Assembly: GCF_009739465.1 (NCBI RefSeq)
Contig: NZ_WHOM01000076.1
Location: 91,511-155,510, forward strand
Reading direction: 5' to 3'
DNA from: Streptomyces apocyni
GTDB lineage: Bacteria > Actinomycetota > Actinomycetes > Streptomycetales > Streptomycetaceae
DNA: 64,000 bases
Of this stretch, positions 16,573 through 25,179 are shown one piece after another (positions within the stretch are counted from its first letter, which is position 1; each line of letters starts with the position of its first letter). Position numbers and translations under genes: made by a program. The notes below the pieces were generated by a model that saw nothing but the letters and a program-made list of their open reading frames with translations, did not search any database and was not told the DNA's origin.

Positions 16573-17348
16573 ATCGCCCCGGCCGCCTCTGGCTTAGCGT
16601 CCGACGTCGCGTCCGACGTCGCGTCCGACTCCGCGGGCAGCTCCGCCGCCGCGCGCCCCGGCGTGGGAGCCGCGCGCCGCGTGCGTATGCGAGTCCAGGG
16701 CGTCAGCCACCGCTGGAGCCCGAGAAGGAGCAGATCGGCGGTGACCGCGAGCAGGACACACAGCACCGACGCCGCCAGGACCTGCGCCTTGAAGTCCGTC
16801 TGCAGCCCGGACATGATCAGCCCGCCCAGACCGCCGTAGTCCACGATCGCGCCCACGGTCGTCATCGCGACGGTGGCGACGGTCGCTATCCGCACCCCCG
16901 CGAACAGCGCGGGCAGCGACAGCGGCAGCTCGACCTCCCACAGCAGCCGCCAGGAGCCGTACCCCATCCCCCGCGCCGCCTCCCGCGCGTCCTCGGGGAC
17001 GGCTTCGAGTCCGGCCAGGATGTTCCGTACGAGAATCGTCAGCGAGTACAGCACCAGGCCGGTGACGACCAGCGCGGCAGAGAGCCCGAACACCGGCAGC
17101 AGCAGCGAGAACATGGCCAGCGACGGAACCGCGTACAGCACGGTGGTCAGCCCCAGCACCGCGCCCGCGAAAGCGCGGTGCCGACGCGCGAACAGCGCCA
17201 GCGGAAACGCGATCAGCAGGCCGATCACCACCGACACCGCGGTGATGCCCAGGTGCTGGACCGTCGCGTCAGTCAGCTCCTGGCTGCGCGTGCGGAGGTA
17301 CTCACCGCACACCCAGTCATTGGCCACCAGGCAGTTGGGCTCACTCAC
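16569..17348 (-). CDS. Osmoprotectant ABC transporter permease (first)
   Basis: 259 aa from GTG 17348. N-terminal periplasmic-side segment (LVANDWVCGEYLRTRSQEL) then helices from about residue 30. The EAA loop is VPEDAREAARGMGYGSWRLL followed by WEVELPLSLPALFAGVRIA. The C-terminal tail contains an in-frame repeat ESDATSDATSDAK produced by three 12-nt copies. First gene of the reverse-strand transcript permease-permease-binding protein; the ATPase is divergent, sharing the 169-bp control region. Confidence 0.92.
   Translation of the reverse strand: MSEPNCLVANDWVCGEYLRTRSQELTDATVQHLGITAVSVVIGLLIAFPLALFARRHRAFAGAVLGLTTVLYAVPSLAMFSLLLPVFGLSAALVVTGLVLYSLTILVRNILAGLEAVPEDAREAARGMGYGSWRLLWEVELPLSLPALFAGVRIATVATVAMTTVGAIVDYGGLGGLIMSGLQTDFKAQVLAASVLCVLLAVTADLLLLGLQRWLTPWTRIRTRRAAPTPGRAAAELPAESDATSDATSDAKPEAAGAI
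16597..16632. repeat. In-frame 12-nt tandem repeat (3 copies)
   Basis: gcgtccgacgtc at 16597-16608 and 16609-16620, third copy gcgtccgactcc 16621-16632, encoding the SDAT repeats at the permease C-terminus. The period is a multiple of 3, so the frame is kept. Confidence 0.9.
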
Positions 17349-17483
17349 CCCGCCGCACCTCCCCCGATCCCCGCCCGCGCCGGAATCCCGAATCCGCGTG
17401 GTCCCGAACGCGTGTCTGACAACTCCTCAAGACCCTAACCCTGAGCACTGACAATCGCCGAGAGCCACCGTCGTGCAGCACCA

Positions 17484-17505
17484 TGGTGGGTCCGCGAACC
17501 CACCA
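17484..17505. promoter_or_regulatory. Inverted repeat in divergent ABC-transporter promoter region
   Basis: Perfect 8-bp arms tggtgggt (17484-17491) and acccacca (17498-17505) with a 6-bp spacer, 12 nt before the ATPase start codon. It could be an operator, or a 5'UTR hairpin affecting translation of the ATPase. No regulator gene is adjacent. Confidence 0.5.
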
Positions 17506-17517
17506 CAATGGGGAGTC

Positions 17518-18681
17518 ATGATCCGGTTCGAGCACGTCAGCAAGCGGTACCCCGACGGCACCACCGCCGTGGACGACCTGTCCTTCGAGGTCGCCGAGGG
17601 CGAACTGGTCACCCTCGTCGGCCCGTCCGGCTGCGGCAAGACCACCACGATGAAGATGATGAACCGGCTCATCGAACCCACGTCGGGCCGGATCCTCCTC
17701 GACGGCGAGGACATATCCACCGTCGACCCGGTCCAGCTCCGGCGCCGTATCGGCTATGTCATCCAGCAGGTGGGCCTGTTCCCGCACAAGACCGTCCTGG
17801 ACAACACCGCCACCGTCCCGCACCTGCTCGGCTGGAAGCGGGGCAAGGGCCGCGAGCGCGCCGCCGAACTCCTCGACCTGGTCGGCCTGGACCCCGGCGT
17901 CTACGGCGACCGCTACCCCGACCAGCTCTCCGGTGGACAGCGTCAGCGCGTCGGCGTCGCCCGCGCGCTGGCCGCCGACCCGCCCGTACTGCTGATGGAC
18001 GAGCCGTTCGGCGCCGTGGACCCGGTCGTACGCGAGCGCCTCCAGTCGGAGTTCCGCAAACTGCAGTCGACGCTGCGCAAGACCGTCCTCTTCGTCACCC
18101 ACGACATGGACGAAGCGGTCCGCCTCGGCGACCGCATCGCCGTCTACGGCGCTGGCCGCATCGAGCAGTTCGACGCCCCGGCCGCCGTGCTCGGCGCTCC
18201 CGCCACCGAGTACGTGGCCGACTTCGTCGGCGCCGACCGGGGCCTGAAGCGCTTGTCGGTCACCCCCATCGAGGAGAGCGACCTCGAACAGCCCCCGGTG
18301 GTACGCCTGGACGACCCGGTCGCCGATGCCGCGCGACGGCTGCGCGCCAGCGACGCCCGCTGGGCGGTCGTCCTGGACGGCGAGGACAATCTGCACGGCT
18401 GGATCTCCGCCGAACACACCCAGCTCGCCGGGACCGTACGCGACCACGCCCGCCGTATGGAGGCCTGGCTGCCCGTCGGCGCCCCGCTGAAGCAGGCGTT
18501 CGCGACGATGCTCCAGCACGACGCGGGCTGGATCGCGGTCATCGACGAGCGCGGCGACGGCCGCTTCCTGGGGGTGCTCACCCCCGCGACACTGCACGAG
18601 GCGCTGCGCCGCTCGACCACCGCGGACGCGCGCGACGTCGCACGCAGCGAGGTGGAGTTGGAGACCGTCAGCGGCCGCTGA
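17518..18681 (+). CDS. Osmoprotectant ABC transporter ATP-binding protein with CBS domains
   Basis: 387 aa; ATG 17518 has ggggag five bases upstream. Walker A GPSGCGKTTTMKMM, Q-loop VIQQVGLFPHKTV, signature LSGGQRQRVGVARAL, Walker B VLLMDEPFGAVDP, switch His in FVTHDMDEA. Residues about 255-370 form two CBS motifs (VADAARRLRASDARWAVVLD; PLKQAFATMLQHDAGWIAVI), which in OpuA-type ATPases sense ionic strength. Divergent from the permease-permease-binding-protein genes, with which it makes one importer. Confidence 0.94.
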   Translation: MIRFEHVSKRYPDGTTAVDDLSFEVAEGELVTLVGPSGCGKTTTMKMMNRLIEPTSGRILLDGEDISTVDPVQLRRRIGYVIQQVGLFPHKTVLDNTATVPHLLGWKRGKGRERAAELLDLVGLDPGVYGDRYPDQLSGGQRQRVGVARALAADPPVLLMDEPFGAVDPVVRERLQSEFRKLQSTLRKTVLFVTHDMDEAVRLGDRIAVYGAGRIEQFDAPAAVLGAPATEYVADFVGADRGLKRLSVTPIEESDLEQPPVVRLDDPVADAARRLRASDARWAVVLDGEDNLHGWISAEHTQLAGTVRDHARRMEAWLPVGAPLKQAFATMLQHDAGWIAVIDERGDGRFLGVLTPATLHEALRRSTTADARDVARSEVELETVSGR

Positions 18682-18691
18682 GAGCCTTTCT

Positions 18692-19816
18692 TCAAGTGGC
18701 GGAGAGGCGGCCGCTGAGCCACTCCAGGGCAGGCGGGATCTCCCGCCGCCAGGTGGTGAAGTTGTGCCCGCCGCGCTCGAGGATGATCGATGACACCCGG
18801 GTCGGCGGCCGCACCTTGTCGATGAGCCGCAAGGTGTCGCGGTAGTTGCCCTCGCCCTCCTTGCTGCTGGTCACCAGCAGCGAGACGGGCGGCGGCGGTT
18901 CGTGGTCCAGCAGCCACAGCAGGTCGGCGCGCCGCTCCAGGCGCTTGTCACCGTGGAAGAGGTCGCCGGTGTCGCGGTCCTGGGGGGCCTTGTAGCCAGC
19001 GGAGAGCCCGGCGCCCGCGGCGAAGCGGTCGGGGTGCTTCACCGCGATCTTCAGGGCGCAGTAGCCGCCGGTGGAGTTGCCGATCACGCCCCAGTTCTCG
19101 GGTTTCTCACCGACCCGGTAGTGGCGGGAAATCGCCGTGGGCAGGTCCTGCGCGAAGAACGTCTCGGTCTGCGGGCCGTTCGGAACGTCCACACACTCGG
19201 TGTCCCGTGGCGGGGCGACCGTCGGCCGCAGCATCACCAGGACCATGGGCCGCATCGTGCCCTTGCGGGCCTGCTCATGGGCGGTTGCCGGGTAGCGCAG
19301 GCCGTTGAGCAGGTTCTCCGCGGTGCCGGGGAAGCCGGTGATCACGACCGATGCGGGGAAGGTACGGTCCTCGTACTCCGGCTGAAAGTACTCCGGTGGC
19401 AGATATACGTAGGCGTTGCTGGCGATCCGCGACGTCTGCCCCGAGATCTCGACCCGCTGGATCTGGCCACCGATGGTGGGCTCGGAGCTGCCGGGCACAT
19501 GGTTCACGCGCTGCTTGCCCAGCACCTTGACCAGGGTGCTCGCGCCACCGCCCGCGGCGTGGTCCTGGACCACGCCCATCTGCCGCTCCTGGCCGAAGAG
19601 ATCGGACCAGGAGGCGTAGAACTCGAACGTCCTGTTGGCGGAGAGCCCCACCGTGGAGAACACCAGCGCCTGGGTGGCCGCCAGCAGCGTGACGCGGCCG
19701 AGTACGGCGCGCCAGGTACGGCCAGCGAACCTCGGCCACAGCCAGACGGTGCCGATGAACAGCAGGAGTGCCAGCGAAGCCGCCAGTGCCAGCACAAGGT
19801 TGCTCTTGAGACCCAT
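18692..19816 (-). CDS. Membrane-anchored esterase-family alpha/beta hydrolase
   Basis: 374 aa from ATG 19816 (MGLKSNLVLALAASLALLLF); the longer frame upstream is only translated 12-nt repeats. N-terminal membrane segment(s) at about residues 5-55, then an extracellular esterase domain (PF00756, antigen 85/esterase D-like): VYLPPEYFQPEYEDRTFPAS, oxyanion region, nucleophile Ser in WGVIGNSTGGYCALKIA, Asp around LFHGDKRLERRADLLW, and catalytic His in LERGGHNFTTWRREIP. The substrate is unknown; a cell-envelope lipid or ester is plausible. Convergent with the ABC ATPase, 10 bp between stops. Confidence 0.85.
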   Translation of the reverse strand: MGLKSNLVLALAASLALLLFIGTVWLWPRFAGRTWRAVLGRVTLLAATQALVFSTVGLSANRTFEFYASWSDLFGQERQMGVVQDHAAGGGASTLVKVLGKQRVNHVPGSSEPTIGGQIQRVEISGQTSRIASNAYVYLPPEYFQPEYEDRTFPASVVITGFPGTAENLLNGLRYPATAHEQARKGTMRPMVLVMLRPTVAPPRDTECVDVPNGPQTETFFAQDLPTAISRHYRVGEKPENWGVIGNSTGGYCALKIAVKHPDRFAAGAGLSAGYKAPQDRDTGDLFHGDKRLERRADLLWLLDHEPPPPVSLLVTSSKEGEGNYRDTLRLIDKVRPPTRVSSIILERGGHNFTTWRREIPPALEWLSGRLSAT

Positions 19817-19860
19817 GGGGTGTTCCTGTCCGCACTTCCTGCCCGGTCCGAAGTCCTGGC

Positions 19861-19908
19861 TGAGGTTCTGGCTGAGGTTCCAGCTGAGGTTCTGGCTGAG
19901 GTTCTGGC
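19861..19908. repeat. 12-nt tandem repeat upstream of the esterase gene
   Basis: Four copies of tgaggttctggc (the second has cc-a changes), with degenerate half copies on both sides, in the 194-bp gap between the divergent esterase and lysyltransferase genes. It is probably within the esterase leader; the number of copies is likely variable between strains. Confidence 0.88.
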
Positions 19909-20010
19909 TGATCTGAGTAAACCGGCCTCCCGTCCGGAGCGTCCTAGAGAGCGCAAATTGTCCCGCCATAAAGGGCGGGCTACGGCTCTCTCGCGGAACT
20001 ACGGGATGCG

Positions 20011-21915
20011 ATGTCTGTCAGAGTAGATGGGGAAATATCAGCAGAGGTTCCGGGGAAGCTGCGCCGCGCACTCCGAGGTCCAAGCCCGGCGAAGGTCCCC
20101 GCCCTGGTCGCCACCGCCTGCACCATCGTGGGTCTGCTGGACATCGCCGCGGGCGCGATCCCGCGCTTTCGGCACAGCCGTATGCACGCCATCGCCGAGG
20201 TGCTCCCCGGCGCACTCGGCCCCTTCGCCGCCGCCCTCTCGATCAGCGCGGGCGTCCTGCTGCTTCTGCTCGGCCACGGGCTGCGGCGTGGGAAGCGGCG
20301 GGCCTGGCGGGCCGCCGTGGTGCTGCTGCCGGTCGGTGCGCTGGCCCAGCTGCTGTACCGGAACTCCTTCGTCGGCACCCTGATCTCGCTGGTTCTGCTC
20401 GCACTGCTGCTACGGCACCGCGGCGAGTTCGCCTCCCTGCCCGATCCGCGCAGCCGCTGGTACGCGCTCGCCAACTTCGTGCTGGTGGGCACCGGTTCGA
20501 TCAGCCTGGGCCTGGTCATCGTGAGTACCCGCCCGCGCCACGTCGTCGGCGACCCGAGCATCGCCGAGTACCTCTCGCACGTACTGTTCGGCCTGGTCGG
20601 CTTCGCGGGCCCGGTCGAGTACACCGGACGTACGGCCACGACCGTGGCGTACTCGCTGGGCGCGCTTGGCCTGCTCACCGCGATCACCACCGTCTATCTG
20701 GCGTTCCGCCCCGAGCACCCGGCGGCCCGCCTCACCGAAAGCGACGAAACCCGGCTACGCGAACTCCTCGCCCGGCACGGTGCCCGCGACTCGCTGGGTC
20801 ACTTCGCGCTGCGCCGCGACAAAGCCGTCGTCTTCTCGCCCAGCGGCAAGGCGGCCGTCTGCTACCGCGTCATCTCCGGCGTGATGCTCGCCAGCGGTGA
20901 CCCCATCGGCGACGTGGAGGCCTGGCCGGGCGCGATCGAGCGCTTCATGGACGAGGCCAAGCGGCACTCCTGGACCCCCGCCGTGATGGGCTGCTCGGAG
21001 ACCGGCGGCGAGGTGTGGACCCGCGAGACCGGTCTGGACGCCCTTGAGCTGGGCGACGAAGCGGTGGTGGATGTCCCGGATTTCTCCCTGTCCGGGCGCC
21101 CGATGCGGAACGTGCGCCAGATGGTCAAGCGCATCGAACGGGGTGGGTACGAGACCCGGGTACGGCGCGTCCGTGACCTCAGCGACACCGAACTGGCCCG
21201 CATCCAGCGCGCCGCGGCCGACTGGCGCGGCACCGACACCGAGCGCGGCTTCTCGATGGCGCTCGGCCGGATCGGCGACGCGGCGGACGGCGACTGTCTG
21301 ATCGCCACCGCGCACAAGCGGGACGAGCGGGACGTGCAGGCCGTGCGGGACGTGCAGGCCGTGCGGGACGTGCAGGCCGTGCGGGACGTGCGGGACGAGC
21401 AGCCTGGGCCGTACGGGGATCTGAAGGCCGTACTGCACTTCGTGCCCTGGGGCTCGGATGGCGTCTCGCTTGATCTGATGCGCCGGGACCGCGCGGCTGA
21501 CCCCGGGATGAACGAGCTGCTCATCGTGGCGTCTTTGCTGGCCGCGCCGAAGCTGGGCGTCAACCGGGTCTCGCTCAACTTCGCGATGTTCCGCTCGACA
21601 CTCGCCCGCGGCGAGAAGCTGGGGGCGGGGCCGGTGCTGCGGGTCTGGCGTGGGCTGCTCGTGTTTCTCTCCCGCTGGTTCCAGATCGAGTCCCTGTACA
21701 AGTTCAACGCCAAGTTCCGCCCCCGCTGGGAGCCCCGCTTCATCGTCTTCCGCACCACCCGCGACCTGCCCCGCATCGGCATCGCCGCGATGCGGGCCGA
21801 GGGTTTTGTGACCCTCGCCCTGCCCCGCTTCCTGCGCCTGGGAGCAAGGGGGCCACGCCCCTGCCCGCACCGGCCGTCAATGGAGTGCCAGGACCCCGAG
21901 ATCCGGGCCGCCTAG
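20011..21915 (+). CDS. Phosphatidylglycerol lysyltransferase-type membrane protein (MprF/LysX N-terminal type)
   Basis: 634 aa. About six membrane helices in residues 25-235, then a cytoplasmic LPG_synthase_C (DUF2156) acyltransferase-like domain: AVVFSPSGKAAVCYRVISGV, MLASGDPIGDVEAW, SWTPAVMGCSETGGEVW, RNVRQMVKRIERGGY, and FNAKFRPRWEPRFIVF. This family transfers lysine (or another amino acid) from aminoacyl-tRNA to membrane lipid, lowering surface charge. No lysyl-tRNA synthetase domain is fused, unlike mycobacterial LysX. An in-frame 18-nt repeat (RDVQAV x3) interrupts a loop at about residue 440. Weak ribosome site. Confidence 0.85.
   Translation: MSVRVDGEISAEVPGKLRRALRGPSPAKVPALVATACTIVGLLDIAAGAIPRFRHSRMHAIAEVLPGALGPFAAALSISAGVLLLLLGHGLRRGKRRAWRAAVVLLPVGALAQLLYRNSFVGTLISLVLLALLLRHRGEFASLPDPRSRWYALANFVLVGTGSISLGLVIVSTRPRHVVGDPSIAEYLSHVLFGLVGFAGPVEYTGRTATTVAYSLGALGLLTAITTVYLAFRPEHPAARLTESDETRLRELLARHGARDSLGHFALRRDKAVVFSPSGKAAVCYRVISGVMLASGDPIGDVEAWPGAIERFMDEAKRHSWTPAVMGCSETGGEVWTRETGLDALELGDEAVVDVPDFSLSGRPMRNVRQMVKRIERGGYETRVRRVRDLSDTELARIQRAAADWRGTDTERGFSMALGRIGDAADGDCLIATAHKRDERDVQAVRDVQAVRDVQAVRDVRDEQPGPYGDLKAVLHFVPWGSDGVSLDLMRRDRAADPGMNELLIVASLLAAPKLGVNRVSLNFAMFRSTLARGEKLGAGPVLRVWRGLLVFLSRWFQIESLYKFNAKFRPRWEPRFIVFRTTRDLPRIGIAAMRAEGFVTLALPRFLRLGARGPRPCPHRPSMECQDPEIRAA
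21328..21390. repeat. In-frame 18-nt tandem repeat inside the lysyltransferase gene
   Basis: Three identical copies of cgggacgtgcaggccgtg (21328-21381) plus a half copy to 21390, encoding RDVQAV three times in a surface loop. Identity of copies suggests recent expansion. Confidence 0.92.
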
Positions 21916-21986
21916 CCGAGCACTCGTGGCCGACCTGCGGGCCCCTGGGGCGCGGCAGCTACTCCGTCCGGGCCTAGGCTGGAGGC

Positions 21987-22889
21987 ATGAGTACGTTGTA
22001 TGGCCGAGGGTCGGTCGAAGGCCTGCCTACGTTCGACCGCTGCGCGGTCATGGGCGTCGTCAATGTCACGCCGGACTCCTTCTCCGACGGCGGGCGCTGG
22101 TTCGACACCACGACCGCCGTCAAACACGGCCTGGACCTGGTCACCGAGGGCGCCGACCTGGTCGATGTCGGCGGCGAGTCCACCCGCCCCGGCGCCAGCC
22201 GCGTCGACGAGGCGGAGGAGCTGCGCCGGGTCGTGCCGGTGGTGCGGGACCTGGTCTCCGAGGGCGTCACCGTCTCCGTGGACACCATGCGGGCCAAGGT
22301 CGCCGAGCAGGCGCTCAAGGCGGGGGCCAGGCTGGTCAACGACGTCAGCGGTGGCCTCGCCGACCCCGCCATGGTGCCGACCGTCGCCGCCGCTGGCGCC
22401 CCCTTCGTGGTCATGCACTGGCGCGGCTTCAGCGCGGACATGAACAGCAAGGCGGTGTACGAGAACGTGGTCAGCGAGGTCGTCGCCGAGCTCCACGCGC
22501 GCGTGGAGGCCGTCGTCGCCGGGGGGATCGCCCCCGAGCACCTGGTGATCGACCCGGGTCTGGGCTTCGCCAAGCAGGCCGAGCACGACCTGGCGCTGAT
22601 GGCCCACCTGGCGGACCTGCGCGCGCTCGGCCGCCCGATCCTGGTCGCCGCCTCCCGTAAGCGCTTCCTCGGCCGCGTACTCGCCGGGCCCGAGGGAGCC
22701 CCGCCGCCCGCCAGGGAGCGGGACGCCGCCACCGCCGCGGTCTCCGCGATCGCCGCGCACCAGGGCGCCTGGGCGGTACGGGTCCACGAGGTACGCGCCA
22801 CCGCGGACGCGGTACGCGTCGCCCGCGCCATCGAAGGCGCCACCACCATCGAGGGCGTCGCCACTCCCGGTGCCGAGGGAGCCCAGTGA
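21987..22889 (+). CDS. folP: Dihydropteroate synthase
   Basis: 300 aa. Joins 6-hydroxymethyl-dihydropterin diphosphate to p-aminobenzoate in folate synthesis. Motifs: MGVVNVTPDSFSDGGRW, DVGGESTRPGASRV, RLVNDVSGGLADPAM, DPGLGFAKQAEHDLAL, LVAASRKRFLG. First gene of folP / NTF2-like / folB / folK; the stop overlaps the next start by 4 nt. Target family of sulfonamides; no unusual change in the motif loops is apparent. Confidence 0.97.
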   Translation: MSTLYGRGSVEGLPTFDRCAVMGVVNVTPDSFSDGGRWFDTTTAVKHGLDLVTEGADLVDVGGESTRPGASRVDEAEELRRVVPVVRDLVSEGVTVSVDTMRAKVAEQALKAGARLVNDVSGGLADPAMVPTVAAAGAPFVVMHWRGFSADMNSKAVYENVVSEVVAELHARVEAVVAGGIAPEHLVIDPGLGFAKQAEHDLALMAHLADLRALGRPILVAASRKRFLGRVLAGPEGAPPPARERDAATAAVSAIAAHQGAWAVRVHEVRATADAVRVARAIEGATTIEGVATPGAEGAQ

Positions 22890-23386
22890 CGTCGTCGCAG
22901 ACCGAAGCCGTCACCCAGGCGAACACAGCCTTCTACGAGGCGATGGAGCGCGGCGACTACGACGAACTGGCCGCTCTGTGGCTCGACGACGGTTCGGGCG
23001 ATCCCGACGCCTGGTCGGACGTGTCCTGTGTGCACCCCGGCTGGCAGGTGCTCACCGGGCGCGGCGAGGTTCTCAGGTCGTACGCCGCGCTGATGGCGCA
23101 GATCGAGTACATCCAGTACTTCCTGACCGATCTGCGGGTCCGCGCGTACGGTGACACCGCCATCGTGACCTGCACCGAGAACATCCTGCTCGGCGGCCCC
23201 ACCGAGGAGGGCAGCGAGCTCGGCCCGCTGGTCGGCCAGCAGTTCGTCGCCACCAACGTGTTCCACCGCACACCCGACGGCTGGAAGATGTGGGCCCACC
23301 ACTCCTCGCCGGTCCTCTCCGACTCCGACGAGGAGGAAGACGGCGAAGGCGGCGGAGGCGGCGGAGGCGGCGAGTCACCCGCCTGA
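22886..23386 (+). CDS. NTF2/SnoaL-like protein in the folate operon
   Basis: 166 aa from GTG 22886 overlapping the folP stop (GTGA). A single cone-shaped NTF2/SnoaL-like domain: TQANTAFYEAMERGDYDELA, VHPGWQVLTGRGEVLRSYAAL, VTCTENILL, FHRTPDGWKMWAHHSSPV. The C-terminal tail is acidic then poly-glycine (a simple repeat at about 23348-23376). Position between folP and folB is conserved-looking in streptomycetes, but the role in folate metabolism is unknown. Confidence 0.88.
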   Translation: MTSSQTEAVTQANTAFYEAMERGDYDELAALWLDDGSGDPDAWSDVSCVHPGWQVLTGRGEVLRSYAALMAQIEYIQYFLTDLRVRAYGDTAIVTCTENILLGGPTEEGSELGPLVGQQFVATNVFHRTPDGWKMWAHHSSPVLSDSDEEEDGEGGGGGGGGESPA

Positions 23387-23577
23387 GTGGGGCGGGGACC
23401 GTACGGGATTGGGATCGCCGATCACGGGGTATAGGCCGCTACCAGCCATGGCCCCGGCTGTCCATAGCCCCCGTGGGCGAGCGCTGTCGGTGCGCGCAGG
23501 TAGATTCGCCCTCAGGCCCGCGCGGCGACCGCACTCGGCGAGGGGCTGCCCAACCAACGATTGCAGGAGTGATTCGC

Positions 23578-23937
23578 GTGGATCGTGTCGCGCTGCGCGG
23601 CCTGAAGGCCCGTGGGCACCACGGTGTGTTCCCCCGGGAGCGCGAGGAAGGCCAGACCTTCATCGTGGACCTGGTGCTCGGCTTGGACACCACGGCGGCC
23701 GCGGCCGACGACGACCTGGCGAAGACCGTGCACTACGGCGAGGTGGCCGAGGAGGTCGTGGCGGTCGTCGAGGGCGAGCCCGTCAACCTCATCGAGACGC
23801 TGGCTGAGCGCATCGCCCAGCGGTGCCTCAAGCATGAAGGGGTGCTGGAAGTCGAGGTGATCGTGCACAAGCCGGACGCTCCGATCACCGTGCCCTTCGA
23901 CGACGTGACCATCACCATCACCCGGAGCCGAGTATGA
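23578..23937 (+). CDS. folB: Dihydroneopterin aldolase
   Basis: 119 aa from GTG 23578 preceded by caggag 9 nt upstream. Cleaves dihydroneopterin to hydroxymethyl-dihydropterin and glycolaldehyde. Motifs: LRGLKARGHHGVFPREREEG, the conserved VHYGEVAEEV, NLIETLAERIA, and VHKPDAPI. Overlaps folK by 4 nt (ATGA). About 190 bp separates it from the NTF2-like gene, so it may also have its own promoter. Confidence 0.95.
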   Translation: MDRVALRGLKARGHHGVFPREREEGQTFIVDLVLGLDTTAAAADDDLAKTVHYGEVAEEVVAVVEGEPVNLIETLAERIAQRCLKHEGVLEVEVIVHKPDAPITVPFDDVTITITRSRV

Positions 23938-24530
23938 ACTCTCCCAGCGACCCCACCGTGCAGCCGGTGCCCGCCTCCGTGGTTCAGCAGGTGGACGCCG
24001 CCGACACCACCCTCAGCAACCCCAAACGCGCGGTGATCTCACTGGGCGCGAACCTGGGCAACCGCCTGGAGACCCTGCAAGGCGCCGTCGACGCGCTGGA
24101 GGACACCCCGGGGCTGCGGGTCAAGGCCGTCTCGCCGGTGTACGAGACCGAGGCCTGGGGCGTCACGCCCGGCAGCCAGCCGTCGTACTTCAACGCCATC
24201 GTCATCATCAAGACCACCCTGCCCCCCTCCTCCCTCCTCGAGCGCGCACACGCGGTCGAGGAGGCGTTCCACCGCGTCCGCGGCGAGCGCTGGGCGGCCC
24301 GCACCATCGACGTCGACATCGTGGCGTACCAGGACGTCATCTCCGACGACCCGGAGCTCACCCTCCCCCACCCGCGCGCCCATCAGCGTGCCTTCGTCCT
24401 CGCCCCCTGGCTCGACGTGGACCCGGAGGCCCAGGTGCCGGGCCATGGATCGGTGGCCCAGCTGCTGGCGGAGGCCACCCGCGAGGGCGTGTCCCGGCGC
24501 GACGACCTGGAACTCCGACTGCCGGACTAG
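23934..24530 (+). CDS. folK: 2-amino-4-hydroxy-6-hydroxymethyldihydropteridine diphosphokinase
   Basis: 198 aa. Pyrophosphorylates hydroxymethyl-dihydropterin for FolP. The first 35 residues are an extra N-terminal stretch; the fold starts at ISLGANLGNRLETLQGAV and has SPVYETEAWGVTPGSQPSYF, RWAARTIDVDIV and LPHPRAHQRAFVLAPW. Coupled to folB. Confidence 0.96.
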   Translation: MNSPSDPTVQPVPASVVQQVDAADTTLSNPKRAVISLGANLGNRLETLQGAVDALEDTPGLRVKAVSPVYETEAWGVTPGSQPSYFNAIVIIKTTLPPSSLLERAHAVEEAFHRVRGERWAARTIDVDIVAYQDVISDDPELTLPHPRAHQRAFVLAPWLDVDPEAQVPGHGSVAQLLAEATREGVSRRDDLELRLPD

Positions 24531-24619
24531 TCGTTAACGGTGAGCCGAGAGCCGTTCGCCGACAAACCGTCAGCTGACAGACCGTCAGCCCGTCAACAGA
24601 CCAAAGCGAAAGGGCCACC

Positions 24620-25102
24620 GTGAAGCAGTTGCGCATCAGGACGCTGATCGGCCTGTTCCTGGTGGCCGGAGTGCTGTCCTGGGGCGGGGCCGGGTTGTGG
24701 GAGTCGTTCGGCACACTGCCGAGCGTGCCGTCGGCGGCGCCGATCGTGCTGGGGGCGATCGCGGCCGTACTGCTGGCGACCGCGCTCTCCCTCCGGAACA
24801 GGCTGCGCGCCCAGCGGGAGCGGCGCCCCGGCGCGAAGGGCGTGGAGCCGCTGATGGCCGCTCGCGCCGTGGTCTTCGGGCAGGCCAGCGCGCTGGTCGC
24901 CTCACTGGTCGCCGGTGTGTACGGCGGCGTGGGCGTCTTCCTGCTCGGCCGCCTCGATGTGCCCGCCCGCCAGGACCAGGCGGTCTACGCGGGCTTCTCG
25001 GTGCTGGCGGGCGTGGCGGTCGTCGCGGCCGCGCTCTACCTGGAGCGGGTCTGCAAGCTGCCGGAGGACGACGACACGGCAGAGGGCGCGGCGCCCGCGT
25101 AG
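24620..25102 (+). CDS. DUF3180 membrane protein
   Basis: 160 aa with four predicted membrane helices (about residues 7-27, 38-58, 80-108, 118-140) and an acidic C-terminus. DUF3180 proteins regularly follow folK in Actinobacteria; function unknown. ATG 24620 follows a gaaagg-type ribosome site. 89 bp after folK, so probably the last gene of the fol transcript. Confidence 0.88.
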   Translation: MKQLRIRTLIGLFLVAGVLSWGGAGLWESFGTLPSVPSAAPIVLGAIAAVLLATALSLRNRLRAQRERRPGAKGVEPLMAARAVVFGQASALVASLVAGVYGGVGVFLLGRLDVPARQDQAVYAGFSVLAGVAVVAAALYLERVCKLPEDDDTAEGAAPA

Positions 25103-25110
25103 GCGGGCGC
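25091..25110. terminator. Stem-loop at the DUF3180 stop codon
   Basis: Perfect 8-bp stem gcgcccgc / gcgggcgc around a 4-nt loop that contains the TAG stop of the DUF3180 gene. GC-rich hairpin without a U tract; plausible end of the fol operon. Confidence 0.55.
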
Positions 25111-25137
25111 CGGACGCCCGCTACACGGCTGCTCAGC

Positions 25138-25179
25138 GGCTACGGCTACGGCTACGGCTACGGCTACGGCTACGGCTAC
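25138..25179. repeat. Hexanucleotide repeat (ggctac)x7 running into the folE stop
   Basis: Seven perfect copies of ggctac. The last unit holds the folE stop codon (25176-25178). It lies between the convergent DUF3180 and folE stops. Confidence 0.95.
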
